Below are positions 28,436 through 36,213 of a stretch of 64,000 nt of DNA, one piece after another. The DNA is from CAWBBA01 sp963729795 (GTDB taxonomy: Bacteria; Desulfobacterota; Desulfomonilia; Desulfomonilales; Desulfomonilaceae), in NCBI GenBank assembly GCA_963729795.1, contig CAVSPC010000046.1:1-64000 (forward strand), given 5' to 3'. Below the pieces are notes generated by a model. The model saw only the letters and a list, made by a program, of their open reading frames with translations. It made no database searches and was not told the DNA's origin. Numbering within the stretch: position 1 is the stretch's first letter; the number at the start of each line of letters is the position of its first letter. Position numbers and translations under genes: made by a program.

Positions 28436-29704
28436 GTGAAAATACTGGTTATCAACGGCGGCAGTTCATCTCTGAAATACACGCTCTTTGACATGACCGA
28501 CGAAAGCGTCCTCTTCGAGGGAATAGTCGATAGGATAGGGCTTGCCGGCAGCAGCCACTCCTTCAGTTGGAGAGATAAAAGCGAATCGGCGACAGTGAAG
28601 GAGGTCCCGATCAGCGATCAGGGTCAGGCTCTGGATGAAGTCCTCGCGACGCTCGCGCCCGGACCATTGAAGTCTCTTGAGGAGCTTGCCGCTGTAGCTC
28701 ATCGCGTGGGACACGGCGGAAAATATCGCGACGCGGTCAGAATCGACCCGCACGTGATCTCTGAGATCAGGCGAATGACACCCATGATCCCGATTCACCA
28801 CCCCGCCATGATCAAAGAAATTGAAGAATGTCAGGCTCGCATGCCTCATGCGGTGCATGTCGCGGTGTTCGACTCCTGGTTCCACTGGTCGATCCCTGAT
28901 GAAGCCGCTATTTATGGTTTGCCCTACCGGTATTTCGCGGAGAAAGGGTACCGCCGAACAGGGTTTCACGGGAACTCTCATGCGTACAATTCGGAAAAGG
29001 GCGCGGAATTTGTGGGTCGGCCGTTGGAAGATCTCAAGATCATCTCTTGCCATTTGGGCAACGGCGCGAGCGTCTGCGCTATTGAGCGCGGCAGATCCAT
29101 AGATACTACTCTTGGGATGACGTCTGTTGAGGGGCTCATGATGGGCACGCGGTCCGGGGACGTGGATCCTGGGCTCATACCTGTGATCATGAAAGAGGAT
29201 TCCCTCACCTCCGATCAGATGGTCAGGATGCTTTACACCGAGTCCGGGCTGCTCGGAATCAGCGGCGTGAGCCGCGACATGCGTGAGATCGAGCAGGCGG
29301 CCGCGGTGAACCCAAGGGCTGCGCTCGCGTTAAATGCTTTCTGCTATAAGGTGAAACGAGCCATAGGTGCGATGCTCATGGTCCTCGGCGGGTGCGATGT
29401 GTTGATCTTCGCCGGCGGGATCGGCCTTAACAGCCCCACGGTCAGGTCAAAGACTCTCGAAGGAACATCCGGTCTGGGCTTTGTAATAGATGAGGAGAAG
29501 AACAGCGGTCCGGAAAGAGCCACCGAAGAGCATCCAGTTGTGGAAATTTCCGCGACCTCTTCCCGAGCGCGCATCCTCGTGGTCCGAACCTTTGAAGAGC
29601 TTATAATGGCTCGACAGTGTACGAAAGTGGTACGCGGGAAAGGGGGAAGTGACGATGTAGGAACTGACCTCACAGCCGGAGAGAAGGAACATTGGCCAAA
29701 ATGA
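28436..29704 (+). CDS. ackA: Acetate kinase
   Basis: 422 residues starting with GTG at 28436 behind AAGGGGA. The ASKHA motifs are all present: phosphate-1 MKILVINGGSSSLKY (Asn-x-Gly-Ser-Ser), AHRVGHGG, FDSWFHW (usual FDTAFH), GFHGNSH, CHLGNGASVCAI, DTTLGMTSVEGLMMGTRSGDVDPG and FAGGIG. Catalyses acetyl phosphate + ADP to acetate + ATP. Divergent from the phosphotransacylase fusion and overlapping the VOC gene by ATGA, so expression of that gene is coupled. The last ~20 residues (after VVRG) are a charged extension. Confidence 0.92.
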   Translation: MKILVINGGSSSLKYTLFDMTDESVLFEGIVDRIGLAGSSHSFSWRDKSESATVKEVPISDQGQALDEVLATLAPGPLKSLEELAAVAHRVGHGGKYRDAVRIDPHVISEIRRMTPMIPIHHPAMIKEIEECQARMPHAVHVAVFDSWFHWSIPDEAAIYGLPYRYFAEKGYRRTGFHGNSHAYNSEKGAEFVGRPLEDLKIISCHLGNGASVCAIERGRSIDTTLGMTSVEGLMMGTRSGDVDPGLIPVIMKEDSLTSDQMVRMLYTESGLLGISGVSRDMREIEQAAAVNPRAALALNAFCYKVKRAIGAMLMVLGGCDVLIFAGGIGLNSPTVRSKTLEGTSGLGFVIDEEKNSGPERATEEHPVVEISATSSRARILVVRTFEELIMARQCTKVVRGKGGSDDVGTDLTAGEKEHWPK

Positions 29705-30153
29705 TGAACGCGAAATACAAACACACAAACATCATTGCGCGGGATTGGAACGCACTCGCAGCATTTTACGAAAAGGTCTTCGGGTGCGTTCGCGTTCCAC
29801 CGGAACGCCGCTTGTCCGGTGAGTGGTTGGAGAAAGGGACAGGAGTTCCCGGCGCACAGTTCTCGGGTGTGCATCTGCGCTTGCCTGGTCACGGCGACAC
29901 TGGACCAACGCTGGAGATATACCAGTACTCGGAAAATGCTCCCAAGCCGCGTCCAATGGCAAACCGCGAAGGCTTCTCGCACATCGCATTTGAGGTTGAA
30001 GATGTTCACGACGCGGCAGCGCAAGTCTTGAAAAACGGCGGAAGAAAGATCGGTGACGTCACAAGTGCCAGTGTCGAAGGAGTCGGAATCCTCACATTCG
30101 TCTATCTTGCCGACCCTGAAGGAAATATCATTGAACTTCAGACATGGAGATAA
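29701..30153 (+). CDS. VOC-family (glyoxalase/dioxygenase fold) protein
   Basis: About 150 residues; the ATG at 29701 overlaps the acetate kinase stop (ATGA). One vicinal-oxygen-chelate unit pair: YKHTNIIARDWNALAAFYEKVFG at the start and FSHIAFEVEDVHDAAAQVLKNGG then VYLADPEGNIIELQTW at the end. Candidate metal ligands are His in KHTN, Glu in LEIYQ, His in FSHIA and Glu in IELQ. Members include glyoxalases and methylmalonyl-CoA epimerases; the substrate cannot be read from the sequence. Coupling to acetate kinase suggests organic-acid metabolism. Confidence 0.83.
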   Translation: MMNAKYKHTNIIARDWNALAAFYEKVFGCVRVPPERRLSGEWLEKGTGVPGAQFSGVHLRLPGHGDTGPTLEIYQYSENAPKPRPMANREGFSHIAFEVEDVHDAAAQVLKNGGRKIGDVTSASVEGVGILTFVYLADPEGNIIELQTWR

Positions 30154-30511
30154 ATCGTGGAGCTGCCGATGGAGGGCGAAGCGTTGTCCTGAGTGCTACT
30201 GCTGGCTTGTCCAGCAGTGGCACCCAAGCATAGGCAATCCTTCCCACAAGTGCCGGGATCTAAGATAACCGTATTTAGGAAAATCTGCCCTGCTTCTCGC
30301 CGGTGCTTCCTCGTCAGGCCGTCATTTCGTGACCGCAGGTCCCTATGCGGCAGATGCTGACTTACCCTTAGCCAGCCGGGCACGGAATGTGGTGAAGCCA
30401 CGTGATGCTGGGTCCCACGGCTCGCGGTTTGCGGCAAGTTACGCAAAACAAAAACGAATTTGCCGCTTTTGGAGTGCTTCAGGCGAAGTGTTGCCCATAC
30501 GACTTTTTCTC
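30154..30511. other. Intergenic region with a hairpin repeat
   Basis: About 360 bases. A 13-bp stem (30193-30205 with 30211-30223, loop CTTGT, one wobble) starts 40 bases after the VOC stop. It has no T run and resembles a REP-type repeat more than a terminator. An open extension of the PadR frame back to 30329 is not coding in character. Confidence 0.5.
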
Positions 30512-30540
30512 TTGACATATAGCGCCACGAGATATATCGT
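30512..30540 (+). promoter_or_regulatory. Promoter of the padR-like gene
   Basis: A perfect TTGACA (30512-30517), 17-base spacer and TATCGT (30535-30540). ATATA/TATAT half-sites flank the spacer (CATATA at 30516 and TATAT at 30533), consistent with autorepression by the PadR product, as is common. The start codon is only about 13 bases past the expected transcription start. Confidence 0.55.
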
Positions 30541-30559
30541 TGTACCTAAAGGGGACACC

Positions 30560-31096
30560 ATGAACGTCCAGTCCATTCTCCTCGGATTTCTCATGAAATA
30601 CAGCATGACCGGCTATGACTTGAAAAAGGCATTCTCGATCTCTTTTTCCTTTTTCTCCGGCCTAAGCTACGGCTCCATTTACCCTGCACTCAAGAAGATG
30701 GAAGAGCAGGGGCTGATCTCCAAACAGTTGGAAATCCAGGACGGCGCACCAAATCGTAAGGTCTATACCATTACCGGTGCAGGAAAGAAGGCGTTCCTGG
30801 AGGCGTTGAAATCACCATTTGTCCCTGAGAAACCGAAGAATTCTTTTGCAATGAAGCTCTTTTTCTTTGCCTACCTCTCTGCCCCGGAACGAGGGGCCAT
30901 TGCCGCCGAGTATCTCAATTCCATAACGCGTTCGTGCGAGCAATTGGAATCGGCTCGCCCCGAGGTTGAAGCCAGGGCAGACCGTTTCCAGTACCTGTGC
31001 TTTCAGTTCGGCGTGCGCTTTTTCCAGGACCTGGCTCGCAATTTGACTGAGCTCGGCCGTGCTCTGGGGGAGGAGCCAAATACCAATGAGGGATGA
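30560..31096 (+). CDS. PadR-family transcriptional regulator
   Basis: 178 residues from the ATG at 30560 (AAAGGGGA upstream). The N-terminal winged helix has the PadR signature: ILGFLMKYSMTGYDLKKAF, then LSYGSIYPALKKMEEQGLI and RKVYTITGAGKKAFLEAL. The C-terminal half is the PadR dimerisation/ligand helices (Vir_act_alpha_C-like). PadR repressors often respond to phenolic acids or drugs and control a neighbouring transporter or detoxifying enzyme. Its 3' end overlaps the membrane-protein gene, which is probably its target together with the flavoprotein. Confidence 0.9.
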   Translation: MNVQSILLGFLMKYSMTGYDLKKAFSISFSFFSGLSYGSIYPALKKMEEQGLISKQLEIQDGAPNRKVYTITGAGKKAFLEALKSPFVPEKPKNSFAMKLFFFAYLSAPERGAIAAEYLNSITRSCEQLESARPEVEARADRFQYLCFQFGVRFFQDLARNLTELGRALGEEPNTNEG

Positions 31097-31743
31097 GTCT
31101 ATTTTAGGAAAGGATCGGATACGAAAACCTACCAGGGCCCAACAGATCTTTTTGTACATTGGCGCTTTTCCCGCTCTCGTGTTCTTCCAGGTCTGGGCTT
31201 CCTCCGGGAGAGGCACTGGCGGATTGTTCGCCGTCGCGTGCGTCATGCTTATTTATTGTGTCTTCGTACTGGGCTTGGCATGGCGATGGGACAAACCGAC
31301 CTACTTCGATTGGGCAGTTTGCGCATATTTCTTTGTGCTTGTTATATGCCTGGCGCTCTGGCCAAAAGCAGTGGGAACGTTAGCTACCGGATACGCTGTG
31401 ACAGGCATCTACGTCTGTCTGTTCGCAGCCGCTTTCGTTCCCCCAATCCTTGGATTCGAGCCCTTTACCTACCACTACGCCAAGAAGTCCACTCCGCCGG
31501 AGATGTGGACCAATCCCTTTTTCGTAACCATCAATCGAATCATGACCTTCGCCTGGGCCGGGATCTTCGCGATTTGCACGTTATTAAGCCTTTATCCGTC
31601 AGTCACAACACAAGCGTTAATCCCCATAGCCCTCAACCTCGGAATCGGCGTTCCTTTCAATCTCCGTCTTTCCTGACTATTACCTCAAACGGCTCGGCTT
31701 GCCCTCGCGGGCTGAAATGCAAAAATGCTCTTGGTGCACGTGA
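31086..31743 (+). CDS. Multi-pass membrane protein, frameshifted near 31667
   Basis: The ATG at 31086 overlaps the PadR stop by 11 bases. The product has about five to six hydrophobic segments (YIGAFPALVFFQVW, VACVMLIYCVFVLGL, AYFFVLVICLAL, IYVCLFAAAFVPPIL, AWAGIFAICTLLSLY and the next). The listed frame stops at 31676 after NLRLS; removing one base at about 31667 continues as FNLRFPDYYLKRLGLPSRAEMQK, a plausible cytoplasmic C-terminus, to a TGA at 31741. I do not know the family. Coupling to PadR suggests a regulated transporter or membrane redox partner of the flavoprotein. Confidence 0.6.
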
Positions 31744-31885
31744 GATTGCCTCTACTGTGGATAGAAGCACAGTTCCGATGTCCGCCGTTGCTTCACTTGA
31801 ACCCATTAGTTCGAATTTGTCTTCGGAGTCCCATTCGAGAGAACTGAAACCGGCCGTTCGGCCTCAACCGCAAAAGGAGGGTACT

Positions 31886-32965
31886 ATGAAAGTCATAGCC
31901 ATAAATTCCAGCCCAAGAAGCGAAGGAACCAGCAAGACGAGGATGCTGCTTGACCCCCTCGTTAAAGGAATGCGAGATGCGGGAGCAGAAGTTGAGATTA
32001 TCCATCTGCGTGACAAGAAGATCAAGAATTGCATCGGTTGCTACACTTGCTGGACCAAGACTCCGGGGGTGTGCGTACAGCAGGACGACATGACCAACGA
32101 ATTGTTTCCCAAGTGGCTGGAGGCCGACCTAGCCATTTACGCCACACCTTTGTACCATTACACTGTCAATGCGGCTATGAAGACTTTCATCGAGCGGACT
32201 CTCCCGGTAGTTCAGCCGTTTTTTGAACGACATGAAACGAGGACATCCCACCCGTTGCGCCAACCCTTTCCCAAGACCGTATTTTTGTCTGTCGCCGGCT
32301 TCCCGGAAGCATCTGTATTTGCTCAACTCACTTCATACGTGAACTTTCTGTTCGGCAAGGTGCTTGTGGCCGAGATCTACCGACCGGGGGCTGAAATGGT
32401 GATGACCCTGCCGCACCTGGCTGACACGAAGAAGGATGTTCTTGAAGCAACGGAGCAGGCTGGCCGGGAATTGGTTCAGTCCATGAAAATCTCCCAGGAG
32501 TCTATGGAGAGGATCACTCAGCCCGTCAAGGCTGACTTTGACACCATAGCCAAGATGGCGAATGCATTTTGGAAGACCTGCATCGCGGAGGGGTTGACGC
32601 CTGCCGAGTTTCAAAAAAGGAAGCTAACTCCACGTCCGGATTCTGTCGACACTTTCATGATAATCATGCCGATGGCATTTAACCCCGAGGCTGCGGGTGA
32701 CACGAAGGCGACCCTTCAGTTCAATTTTTCCGGAGAAGTGACGGGGTCGTGTTATTTCAAAATAGAAAAGGGCAAGATCGAAGCAAAAGAGGGACCTTCA
32801 GAAAAACCGGATCTGACGATTGAGTCGCCGTTCGAGGTTTGGATGGACATCATAACCGGGAAGGCAGATGGCCAACAGATGTTTATGCAGCAGAAATACA
32901 AGACTTCCGGTGACCTGTCTCTGTTGATGCGCCTGAAAGATCTCTTCGGCAACCGGGAAGGGTAA
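31886..32965 (+). CDS. Iron-sulfur flavoprotein (flavodoxin-like NADPH:FMN reductase fold) fused to SCP2 domain
   Basis: 360 residues from the ATG at 31886 (AGGAGGGT upstream). The N-terminal domain is a flavodoxin fold: VIAINSSPRSEGTSKTRML is the FMN phosphate loop, followed by CIGCYTCWTKTPGVC, a C-x2-C-x2-C-x7-C motif matching archaeal Isf iron-sulfur flavoproteins, then YATPLYHY and FLSVAGFPE. The last ~100 residues (about 255-355) match an SCP2 sterol-carrier domain (KATLQFNFSG, YFKIEKGK, PDLTIESPFEVWMDIITGKADGQQMF). An open frame back to 31238 is out of phase with the membrane protein and not used. I infer a redox enzyme acting on a lipophilic substrate. Confidence 0.85.
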   Translation: MKVIAINSSPRSEGTSKTRMLLDPLVKGMRDAGAEVEIIHLRDKKIKNCIGCYTCWTKTPGVCVQQDDMTNELFPKWLEADLAIYATPLYHYTVNAAMKTFIERTLPVVQPFFERHETRTSHPLRQPFPKTVFLSVAGFPEASVFAQLTSYVNFLFGKVLVAEIYRPGAEMVMTLPHLADTKKDVLEATEQAGRELVQSMKISQESMERITQPVKADFDTIAKMANAFWKTCIAEGLTPAEFQKRKLTPRPDSVDTFMIIMPMAFNPEAAGDTKATLQFNFSGEVTGSCYFKIEKGKIEAKEGPSEKPDLTIESPFEVWMDIITGKADGQQMFMQQKYKTSGDLSLLMRLKDLFGNREG

Positions 32966-32983
32966 GGTTGAACAAGTTGTTAC

Positions 32984-33028
32984 GGACCTATTCCGCCGTG
33001 CTCTGAGAATCCACGGCGGAATAGGTCC
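32984..33028 (+). terminator. 17-bp perfect hairpin after the flavoprotein gene
   Basis: GGACCTATTCCGCCGTG (32984-33000) pairs perfectly with 33012-33028 across an 11-base loop, starting about 19 bases after the stop codon. No T run follows, so termination would be atypical; transcript protection is an alternative. Confidence 0.5.
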
Positions 33029-33200
33029 ATCCCCCAGATGACATGAAGCATGCCGGTCCAGGTGAAAGGGAGCAGCGTGCGCGCCACTCCAAAATTGAAA
33101 ACGGCATTATGCACTTGGCAAAAAGTCCGCGGAATAATGCGGTGAAATCGCAGGGTAGACGCAAGCAGCCTGTTAAGGCTCATGCGGGACTCAATAAGAC

Positions 33201-33272
33201 CGTCACCCCGGCGAAGGCCGGGGTCCATCCCGCGAAGCCGCGGACTGGATTCCGGCCTTCGCCGGAATGACG
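33201..33272. repeat. REP-like repeat with CCGGCGAAGGCCGG core
   Basis: Two palindromic units, ACCCCGGCGAAGGCCGGGGT and ATTCCGGCCTTCGCCGGAAT, in inverted orientation within 72 bases. This is a widespread intergenic repeat type in proteobacteria. It lies in the 411-base gap between the flavoprotein gene and the broken hydrolase; nothing else is seen there. Confidence 0.7.
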
Positions 33273-33376
33273 GACATGGTCCTTTCCCAAGTGAATAGTT
33301 CCATTGAAAAAATAGCAAATCCTGATGCAGCCACCTTAGCAGCGGGGAGCACGTCGCTCCGCAAAGGAGATGGCTA

Positions 33377-34379
33377 ATGACTAGAGTGATTCTGTTAGCG
33401 TTTCTTTTTGTCCTGATATCCGCGGCGATCTATTTTGGAATTGCCGCAGTGCTCGTCGTAAGTGGCGCACCTCAAAAGCAGTCGTCCGATCAGGGCGGTC
33501 TTGCTTACGAAGAAATGTTTTTTGATTACTCAAGGATACCTCCGTTGAAAACTTTTGCCGCGAGAGATGGACAACTGCTGAGCTATCGATACTATGCGGC
33601 CCAATCGGACAAGGTGCTAATTCTGTTACATGGTGCATGTTGGCACAGCCAGTATTTTCTACCTTTGGCCGAGTTCATCAGCTCTGAAGGTTTGGCGAAG
33701 GTTTATACTCCGAATTTGCGCGGGCATGGACAGGCCCCTAAAAGACGTGGCGACGTAGACTATGTCGGCCAGTTGGAAGACGATCTGGCAGATCTCATTT
33801 CCATGATTCGAGAGGACAATCCGCATGCAATGCTAATCGTGGGCGGTCACTCTTCGGGGGCGGGCTGACGATACGTTTTGCGGGAAGCCGGTACGGGAAG
33901 CAAGCCGATGCCTACTGTATTGTTGTCACCGTACCTTCGATATGATGCGCCTACGGTTCGTCCGAACTCCGGGAACTTTGCCCAGCCCTACATTCAGACG
34001 CATTATCGGGTTGACTATGTTAAATAACGTCGGTATTCGCTGGTTTAATTATTTGACTGTCGTCGATTTCAATATGCCGAAAGAGGCCCGAAATGGAACG
34101 GAAACCTTGTCCTACTCTTATCGGCTCAACACGTCATACGCACCACGCGATTACAAGAAGGATCTCGGGGCGATACACCAACCTTTGTTGGTTGTCGCCG
34201 GTACATCGGATGAACTCTTTTTGGCAGAGCAATATGAACCGGTAATTTCGCAAGTGACCAAGGTAAAAGTCAAATTACTGAAGGGCGTGACACACTTGGG
34301 CGTCGTTGTTAATCCTGGAACCCAGACGGCCATTAAGGAATGGCTGTGCGGTCTTGGAAGCCCGGCTACGTTGCGGTAA
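33377..34379 (+). pseudogene. Alpha/beta hydrolase (lysophospholipase-like), multiply frameshifted
   Basis: An N-terminal membrane anchor (residues 4-28), the oxyanion strand LILLHGACWHS, and the nucleophile elbow GGHSSG identify an alpha/beta hydrolase. The frame breaks at the G run at 33857-33861 (one G missing would restore GGHSSGGGLTIRF), again near 33920 and near 33993, each by one base. The remaining acid and base motifs, AGTSDELF and GVTHLGV, are in the third frame up to 34379. Three indels in 1 kb argue for real decay, or a poor-quality stretch. If intact it would be about 330 residues. Confidence 0.78.
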
Positions 34380-34450
34380 GCGAATCGGAGTGCGTCGGCG
34401 ATGGGGAAGCCTTAATTGGTGCGGTTTCCCCATGTCCCGCGGGGTCAGCG

Positions 34451-34479
34451 GTAGAGGCACGGCATGCCGTGCGACCTAC
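34451..34479. repeat. Short palindromic repeat (GCACGGCATGCCGTGC core)
   Basis: A 16-base perfect palindrome at 34457-34472 flanked by GTAGAG and GACCTAC half-arms. It lies between the hydrolase remnant and the convergent cyclase gene and may act as a weak bidirectional terminator or be a REP-type element. Confidence 0.5.
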
Positions 34480-34585
34480 AGTCGGATTTCCCTCATGTCC
34501 AGGGAGGTCACCGCATCCTAAGGGAAATAAAGCTCGTTGCCCCGAGAGCTACGATTGGTCAAAGAAAATTCCGAAACGACCGAAA

Positions 34586-35371
34586 TCAGTCCTCCTGCAC
34601 GATAGCCACAGGACGAACCCAGCCCGCGCTGGCACCCTTGATCTTCACTGGAAAGCAACAAACCGTGAAACCTTTGGAAACCCCGATGGCTGAAAGGTTT
34701 GTCATCTTTTCCATGTGGCAGTACCCGATTTCAATCCCGGCAAAATGAGCTTCCCAGATAACTTTAGGATCACCGTTTTGTTGAAATTCTTGGGCCTGAA
34801 AGGGTAGGGGACGGTCCCAACTCCACGCGTCGATGCCCACGACCTTGACCCCGCGCTCAGTGAGATACAGAGTGCTCTCTCTGCACATCCCCGCACCCTT
34901 AAGCAGATATTCCGCGGTTCCCCATGCGGCATCAGCGCCGGTCTGAATGAGCACTATATCTAACGGCTTGATCTGGTACTGAATTCTGTTCAGCTCTTTT
35001 TCAAGATCTTTCACAGTGATACGCTCTCCATCCCCTTTGTGGCGAAAGTCCAAGACGACGCCGTCCCCGAAACACCATTCCAAGGGAACCTCATCTATTG
35101 TGAGGGCTTGTTGTCCCTTGTTCATGGTCGGATGATAATGGTAAGGTGCGTCCAAATGGGTGCCACTGTGGGTGGTAAGGGTCACGTACTCAACCGCCCA
35201 TCCCAGGCCGCCCGGCAACTGATCCGTGCGGACCCCGGGGAAAAAAATCTTCATTTGTTCGGCGCCCTGAGCGTGGTCCAAATAGTCGATTTTGGGGACC
35301 ATCATTGGCGGATCGCTTGGGAGATCCGGCTCTATGGCAATGCTGAGGTCGACGATTCGCTTGTGTTTCAT
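34586..35371 (-). CDS. Cyclase-family metal hydrolase (kynurenine formamidase-like)
   Basis: 261 residues beginning RIVDLSIAIEPDLPSDPP, with the family's metal motif H-x-G-T-H-x-D-x-P (THSGTHLDAPYHYHP) near 68-80, then PLDIVLIQTGAD, GVKVVGIDAWSWDRP and a late catalytic region EAHFAGIEIGYCHMEKM. The family includes bacterial kynurenine formamidase, isatin hydrolase and hydrolases of cyclic diketones or amides. It is last in a co-oriented operon with a CMD protein and a ThDP enzyme, suggesting cleavage of a ring or cyclic intermediate. ATG at 35371 follows GAGAGAG. Confidence 0.83.
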   Translation of the reverse strand: MKHKRIVDLSIAIEPDLPSDPPMMVPKIDYLDHAQGAEQMKIFFPGVRTDQLPGGLGWAVEYVTLTTHSGTHLDAPYHYHPTMNKGQQALTIDEVPLEWCFGDGVVLDFRHKGDGERITVKDLEKELNRIQYQIKPLDIVLIQTGADAAWGTAEYLLKGAGMCRESTLYLTERGVKVVGIDAWSWDRPLPFQAQEFQQNGDPKVIWEAHFAGIEIGYCHMEKMTNLSAIGVSKGFTVCCFPVKIKGASAGWVRPVAIVQED

Positions 35372-35403
35372 TGGCGTTACTCTCTCTCAAATCGTAATAG
35401 TTT

Positions 35404-35583
35404 ACCGCGGAGAACGCAGAGACCGCGGAGGATTCTGTTTTCGCTGCAAGTCTATCCGGACGGACCACGGCAAACTCTCGCTGTGACAGTCAAGATAATT
35501 CCGGCTCGAATATACGCTCCGATGACTCACATTACGCCGAATAAGCCAGCCTATTTCTCTGCGTTCTCGGCGCACTCTCCGGT
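35404..35583. repeat. MITE-like element with CCGCGGAGAACGCAGAG arms, copy 1
   Basis: The left end ACCGCGGAGAACGCAGAG (35404) is mirrored by CTCTGCGTTCTCGGCGCACTCTCCGGT at about 35557-35583, with unrelated non-coding sequence between. A second element with the same ends is at 41177-41356. It lies in the spacer between the CMD and cyclase genes. Confidence 0.6.
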
Positions 35584-35652
35584 GAATCCTGATTGCTCGG
35601 TGAACTGTTATCATGGCGCGGTAAGAGATAATAGGCTTGGAGATCCAGAATT

Positions 35653-36201
35653 TCAAAAAGGCTTCACAGCATTCTCAGGGAGAGGCACGTCAAATGCCTG
35701 AGTTATCTCACCTACCAATTGGTAGAAGCCGCACAGGGCAACGACTTCCAGGATGCCTTGTACTCCATAAAGCTTGATCATTTCGTTCTGAATACTTTCC
35801 GGTATTGACTTGAACTTCAATACAACATCCATTGTGTCGAGGATTACAGAATACGGATGAGGTATTGAGTCGCGATCAAGCTTCAAGATGCTTTCGATAA
35901 CCACCTCACTCAAACCAGCGGTTTTGGCATGCTCCACATGATCTATCCACTCGAAGGCCACTTCAGTTCTTCTGGCCATAGATAACACAACAAACTGATA
36001 AGCATCCCTCGGCAACTTGCCTTGAAATTTGAGATAATATCCTAGTTGCTCGATGAGCCGGGCTAATTCTGGATGATTCATGAGGGGTATGTACAGTCCG
36101 CGCAGTCCAGTGCCCTGCGCCGCTCGTTTAGCCAACATCTCGTCGTAAATTTCCTTAGACTTGCCGGTAAGCTCTCCGGCCAAATCAGGCAAAACAGACA
36201 T
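35653..36201 (-). CDS. Carboxymuconolactone decarboxylase (CMD)/AhpD-family protein
   Basis: 182 residues from the ATG at 36201, preceded by AAGGGG at good spacing (the TTG just upstream is not needed). All-helical CMD fold: RGLYIPLMNHPELARLIEQLG, then the active-site-like helix RRTEVAFEWIDHVEHAKTAGLS and a second helical unit. The usual CxxC of AhpD is absent (the E-W-x2-H-x3-A pattern remains), so a peroxidase role is unlikely; related proteins act as lactone decarboxylases or accessory proteins. It lies 12 bases after the ThDP enzyme gene in the same operon. Confidence 0.82.
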   Translation of the reverse strand: MSVLPDLAGELTGKSKEIYDEMLAKRAAQGTGLRGLYIPLMNHPELARLIEQLGYYLKFQGKLPRDAYQFVVLSMARRTEVAFEWIDHVEHAKTAGLSEVVIESILKLDRDSIPHPYSVILDTMDVVLKFKSIPESIQNEMIKLYGVQGILEVVALCGFYQLVGEITQAFDVPLPENAVKPF

Positions 36202-36213
36202 CAATAGACCCCT

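Noticed and set aside
31238..31885. In-frame extension of the flavoprotein
   Set aside because: It overlaps the membrane protein in another frame and has no protein character; the AGGAGG-preceded ATG at 31886 begins the flavodoxin fold.
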